Of a stretch of 27,388 bases of DNA, positions 24,996 through 27,388 are shown one piece after another. This stretch comes from UBA6522 sp036231525 (lineage in GTDB: Bacteria; Pseudomonadota; Gammaproteobacteria; Steroidobacterales; Rariloculaceae): positions 1 through 27,388 of the forward strand of contig JAZAGZ010000039.1 in the NCBI GenBank assembly GCA_036231525.1, given 5' to 3'. The position numbers were made by a program, and so were the translations under genes. Every line of letters begins with the position of its first letter. The stretch's first letter is position 1. The notes below the pieces were generated by a model. It searched no databases, was not told the DNA's origin, and was given only the letters and a program-made list of their open reading frames with translations.

Positions 24996-27388
24996 TCAGA
25001 AACGGAGCAAATAGCTCAACTTCACAACTCCTTCCGAGGAAGTCGAATGAAATGAGTTAAATGAACGATTTTCAATTTCCTGGCCCAGATTATGATTTAT
25101 TACTATGAAAGCTTCCCTGCCAGCTTCCGGAATCCAGTGCAGGCGGCTATCAATGCCTATCGTGTCTGACACATTGTCATATTGAACTAGATTGACCCAT
25201 GAAAGAGTGCTGGAGAATGAGATACCAGTCTCAAACCGAATTAATCGTGTTGTAAAATCACCTTGGGGGAGTTCAATGTCATTGTACTCATAGCCCACAC
25301 TGCCTCGAAAATGAGGCGAAGGCCTCCAGGTGAGTTCCCCTTCGAGTACCAGTTGTTCACCCTCAAAGAAATCGCCGGTTTCGTACGCAAAAGCGGCAGA
25401 AATTCTTCGGTGTTGACCACTTTCAAGCTGAAACCCGTAAGAATCATAAGAGTAAACACCGGGAGGGAGAATCACGTCATCAGAGATCTCGAAATCCTCG
25501 ACCAGCGCTTCTGTAGTTTTCGTATAGTGGAAATTCAGTTCTTCGTTGGCGTTATTTTCAAGTTCTGCCACGCGCACTCTGGTGACTTCCGTTTGTATGC
25601 CACCTCCTAGCAGGTCAATGCGTTGCGTGTCTATACCGCTAGAAATGGAGCGTAAAAAGCTATTTTGAAATCGGTGGTTATAGCCAACTGCTAAAGTTGA
25701 ATCTCGAATGCCACCGTTATTTATGAACCCGAGGGCAGGTTTGAAGTTCTCCTCGAGTTGCTTCATCCCTAATTCTCCTCGCCAGCCCAGCCTACTTGGC
25801 ATTCGCGCTCCGAATCCAAAGGCCGCATCATCTGTTTCCAAGCCTTCGGTATCACTTTGTTGATACCACGCCTCGCCTTCAAGTGTTCGTCCCCCCGGTA
25901 GCCGCGTATTTAGATAGGTAAAATCAACTCCTGCGACGGAGTTGCCTAGGTTCGATCGCGGGTCACCGTTGGTGAATATCATGCCAACGCTCGATTCGGC
26001 TAGGACATTAGCCGATGCTCGCCCAACGAATATATCAGTTGCCTCTACATCGCCGGATTCAGCTTGGTGGATAGCGAGGGTGCCGACATTCCAGCGGCCG
26101 ATTCGTCCGGTTAGCTTGCCACCGACATCAAGATCTACGGGTTGACCTGAACCACTGAGACCGATTCGGCGTGAGAAGAACGGGCGTCCATTATGACGAG
26201 ACGTACGTGACGCAGCTAAGTTGCCAAGGCTCGGATCTCCCCCGCGACCTCCGACTCTGCCAAAGGCAAATATGTCAGCATCTTTTAGGAAGAATTCTCG
26301 TTTTTCAGGGAAGAACAAGCTGAAACGGGTCAAGTTTACCTGTCTGTCATCTACTTCCGTCGCTGAGAAATCAGTATTGAGTGTGAGCGAGCCATTCAGA
26401 AGGGGAGTAATCTTATAAAAGAGATCCAGGGAGGGTTCAAAGCTGGATGTTGTCTCGGCAGTTTGGAAGTCCTTCCTGTCACCTAGACTCATTGAGGGGC
26501 GAATGTCGAGGCCACTGCCCTCTGTCAGACCACCAATGCCCGTCATGAGCCCGGAGATGCTCGGATCTTGCTCCCGGTTACGTGAGACCCAGCCTATACG
26601 CTCATTCTTTCGCGAAATTCCTCTATTGAAGTTTATTCCCCATTGATCATTGTCTGGGTCAAAGGACAGAGTTTTAAGGGGGATGGCTAGTTCTGCTACC
26701 CATCCCTCGGCATCTCGAGTGGATTCTCCATGCCAGATACCTGCCCAATCGCGTTGTGAACTGGTCACGTTTTGGTACTGGCTTTCGGCCCTGACGCTAT
26801 TGGGATTGAGCTGGAACTCAAACCCGGTGCGCTGATCATTGAGTGGGTCAATAATTACCGTGAAGGTGTCTTCCGTCCATAGGACCTCCCCTTGTCTCAT
26901 TACATGTGCGGTAACCTGGTCCGGTTCGCTATCCCACAGTTTTGCACCGACATACAGGGCATCTTCATCGTACAAGAGATAGACCTGCGTGCGTTCCGTG
27001 GGAGAGGCGAACTCGTTGGGCTCGATTTGATGAAAATCCTCCACCACGGCTGCCTGTGACCAGATTGCGTCATCCAAGAGCCCATCAATATTGGGGCCTT
27101 GCTCAACCTGTTGAATTTGAACAGTTTTGCGTTCTGCAGCACCAGCAACGGGTACATCACTTTGACTCACTGATGTAGATCTTGCATCTGCCTCAAGGGT
27201 TTCAATTCCAATGGGGCTAGCGGAAGTCACCGAAGCGGGACTGGCGCCGGGCGTAATGGTCGGTTCAACGCTTACTGTCGAAGTTGAGGAACTCCGAGTA
27301 GTGTCTGGTAATACTATCTCAGCAGTTTGATCTGGCTCGCTCAGGATCCAGGGTTGGGTAAACCCGTTCGAGGTTAAAAGCTCTGCAA
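24996..27388 (-). CDS. CBM9-like domain / DUF5916 outer-membrane protein (5' end outside window)
   Basis: The reading frame stays open to the right edge, so the N-terminus, including any signal peptide, lies outside. About 796 residues are visible; the GTG at 27230 is an internal valine codon rather than a convincing start. The visible part begins with about 85 mostly polar residues rich in Ser, Thr and Pro. Next is a CBM9-like domain (IDGLLDDAIWSQA, then YDEDALYVGAKLWDSE, WTEDTFTVIIDP, GWVAELAIPL). The long C-terminal part is DUF5916-like: ITPLLNGSLTLNTDFSATEVDDRQVNLTRF-type strands (given here as short pieces: NTDFSATEVDDRQ, FFPEKREFFL), then many amphipathic beta strands ending in YLLRF. 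A terminal Phe is the usual signal for outer-membrane barrel assembly. Function is unknown; carbohydrate binding at the cell surface is plausible. The sugar dehydrogenase gene lies downstream on the same strand. Confidence 0.88.
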   Translation of the reverse strand, partial: AELLTSNGFTQPWILSEPDQTAEIVLPDTTRSSSTSTVSVEPTITPGASPASVTSASPIGIETLEADARSTSVSQSDVPVAGAAERKTVQIQQVEQGPNIDGLLDDAIWSQAAVVEDFHQIEPNEFASPTERTQVYLLYDEDALYVGAKLWDSEPDQVTAHVMRQGEVLWTEDTFTVIIDPLNDQRTGFEFQLNPNSVRAESQYQNVTSSQRDWAGIWHGESTRDAEGWVAELAIPLKTLSFDPDNDQWGINFNRGISRKNERIGWVSRNREQDPSISGLMTGIGGLTEGSGLDIRPSMSLGDRKDFQTAETTSSFEPSLDLFYKITPLLNGSLTLNTDFSATEVDDRQVNLTRFSLFFPEKREFFLKDADIFAFGRVGGRGGDPSLGNLAASRTSRHNGRPFFSRRIGLSGSGQPVDLDVGGKLTGRIGRWNVGTLAIHQAESGDVEATDIFVGRASANVLAESSVGMIFTNGDPRSNLGNSVAGVDFTYLNTRLPGGRTLEGEAWYQQSDTEGLETDDAAFGFGARMPSRLGWRGELGMKQLEENFKPALGFINNGGIRDSTLAVGYNHRFQNSFLRSISSGIDTQRIDLLGGGIQTEVTRVRVAELENNANEELNFHYTKTTEALVEDFEISDDVILPPGVYSYDSYGFQLESGQHRRISAAFAYETGDFFEGEQLVLEGELTWRPSPHFRGSVGYEYNDIELPQGDFTTRLIRFETGISFSSTLSWVNLVQYDNVSDTIGIDSRLHWIPEAGREAFIVINHNLGQEIENRSFNSFHSTSSEGVVKLSYLLRF

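Overview
The window is chromosomal housekeeping DNA from a gammaproteobacterium. The order carB-greA-yhbY(opposite strand)-rlmE-ftsH-glmM-tpiA-secG-tRNA-Leu(GAG) is the classical gammaproteobacterial arrangement, and the proteins align well from memory with their E. coli counterparts. NuoC and NuoD are separate (they are fused in enterics), NuoG lacks the extra N7 cluster ligands, and a full nuo operon sits between tRNA-Leu and an initiator tRNA-Met. I associate that placement with non-enteric lineages such as Xanthomonadales, Legionellales and Chromatiales. Genus and species cannot be named from the sequence alone.

Layout. Positions 1-7869 hold the 3' half of carB (cut by the window edge), greA, yhbY on the minus strand, rlmE, ftsH, glmM, tpiA and secG. 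folP, which usually lies between ftsH and glmM, is missing. Positions 7912-7996 are tRNA-Leu(GAG). Positions 8070-22415 are a complete 14-gene nuoA-N operon for proton-pumping NADH:quinone oxidoreductase (complex I), tightly packed with several start/stop overlaps. Positions 22486-22562 are an initiator tRNA-fMet with its own well-formed sigma70-type promoter. The usual next genes, rimP-nusA-infB, are not there. Instead there is a small exported protein of unknown function (22610-23263, plus strand), followed on the minus strand by a secreted PQQ-type sugar dehydrogenase (23359-24864) and a large CBM9-like/DUF5916 outer-membrane protein that runs off the right edge (24996-27388).

How the parts work together. 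The left block mixes pyrimidine/arginine precursor synthesis, transcript cleavage, ribosome assembly and rRNA methylation, membrane protein quality control, cell-wall precursor synthesis, glycolysis and protein export. The nuo block encodes all peripheral-arm and membrane-arm subunits in the standard order, with nearly all expected cluster ligands and proton-channel residues visible. The right-hand block looks like accessory, cell-envelope-directed functions placed at a rearrangement point, and the dehydrogenase gene is visibly richer in G+C than its surroundings.

I did not find a convincing undescribed system, CRISPR array, insertion sequence, phage or toxin-antitoxin module. The most useful leads are the synteny break after tRNA-fMet with its uncharacterised exported protein, the missing folP, and a shared -10 element between yhbY and rlmE that would make yhbY mRNA almost leaderless. 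No stretch longer than about 300 bases lacks a gene.
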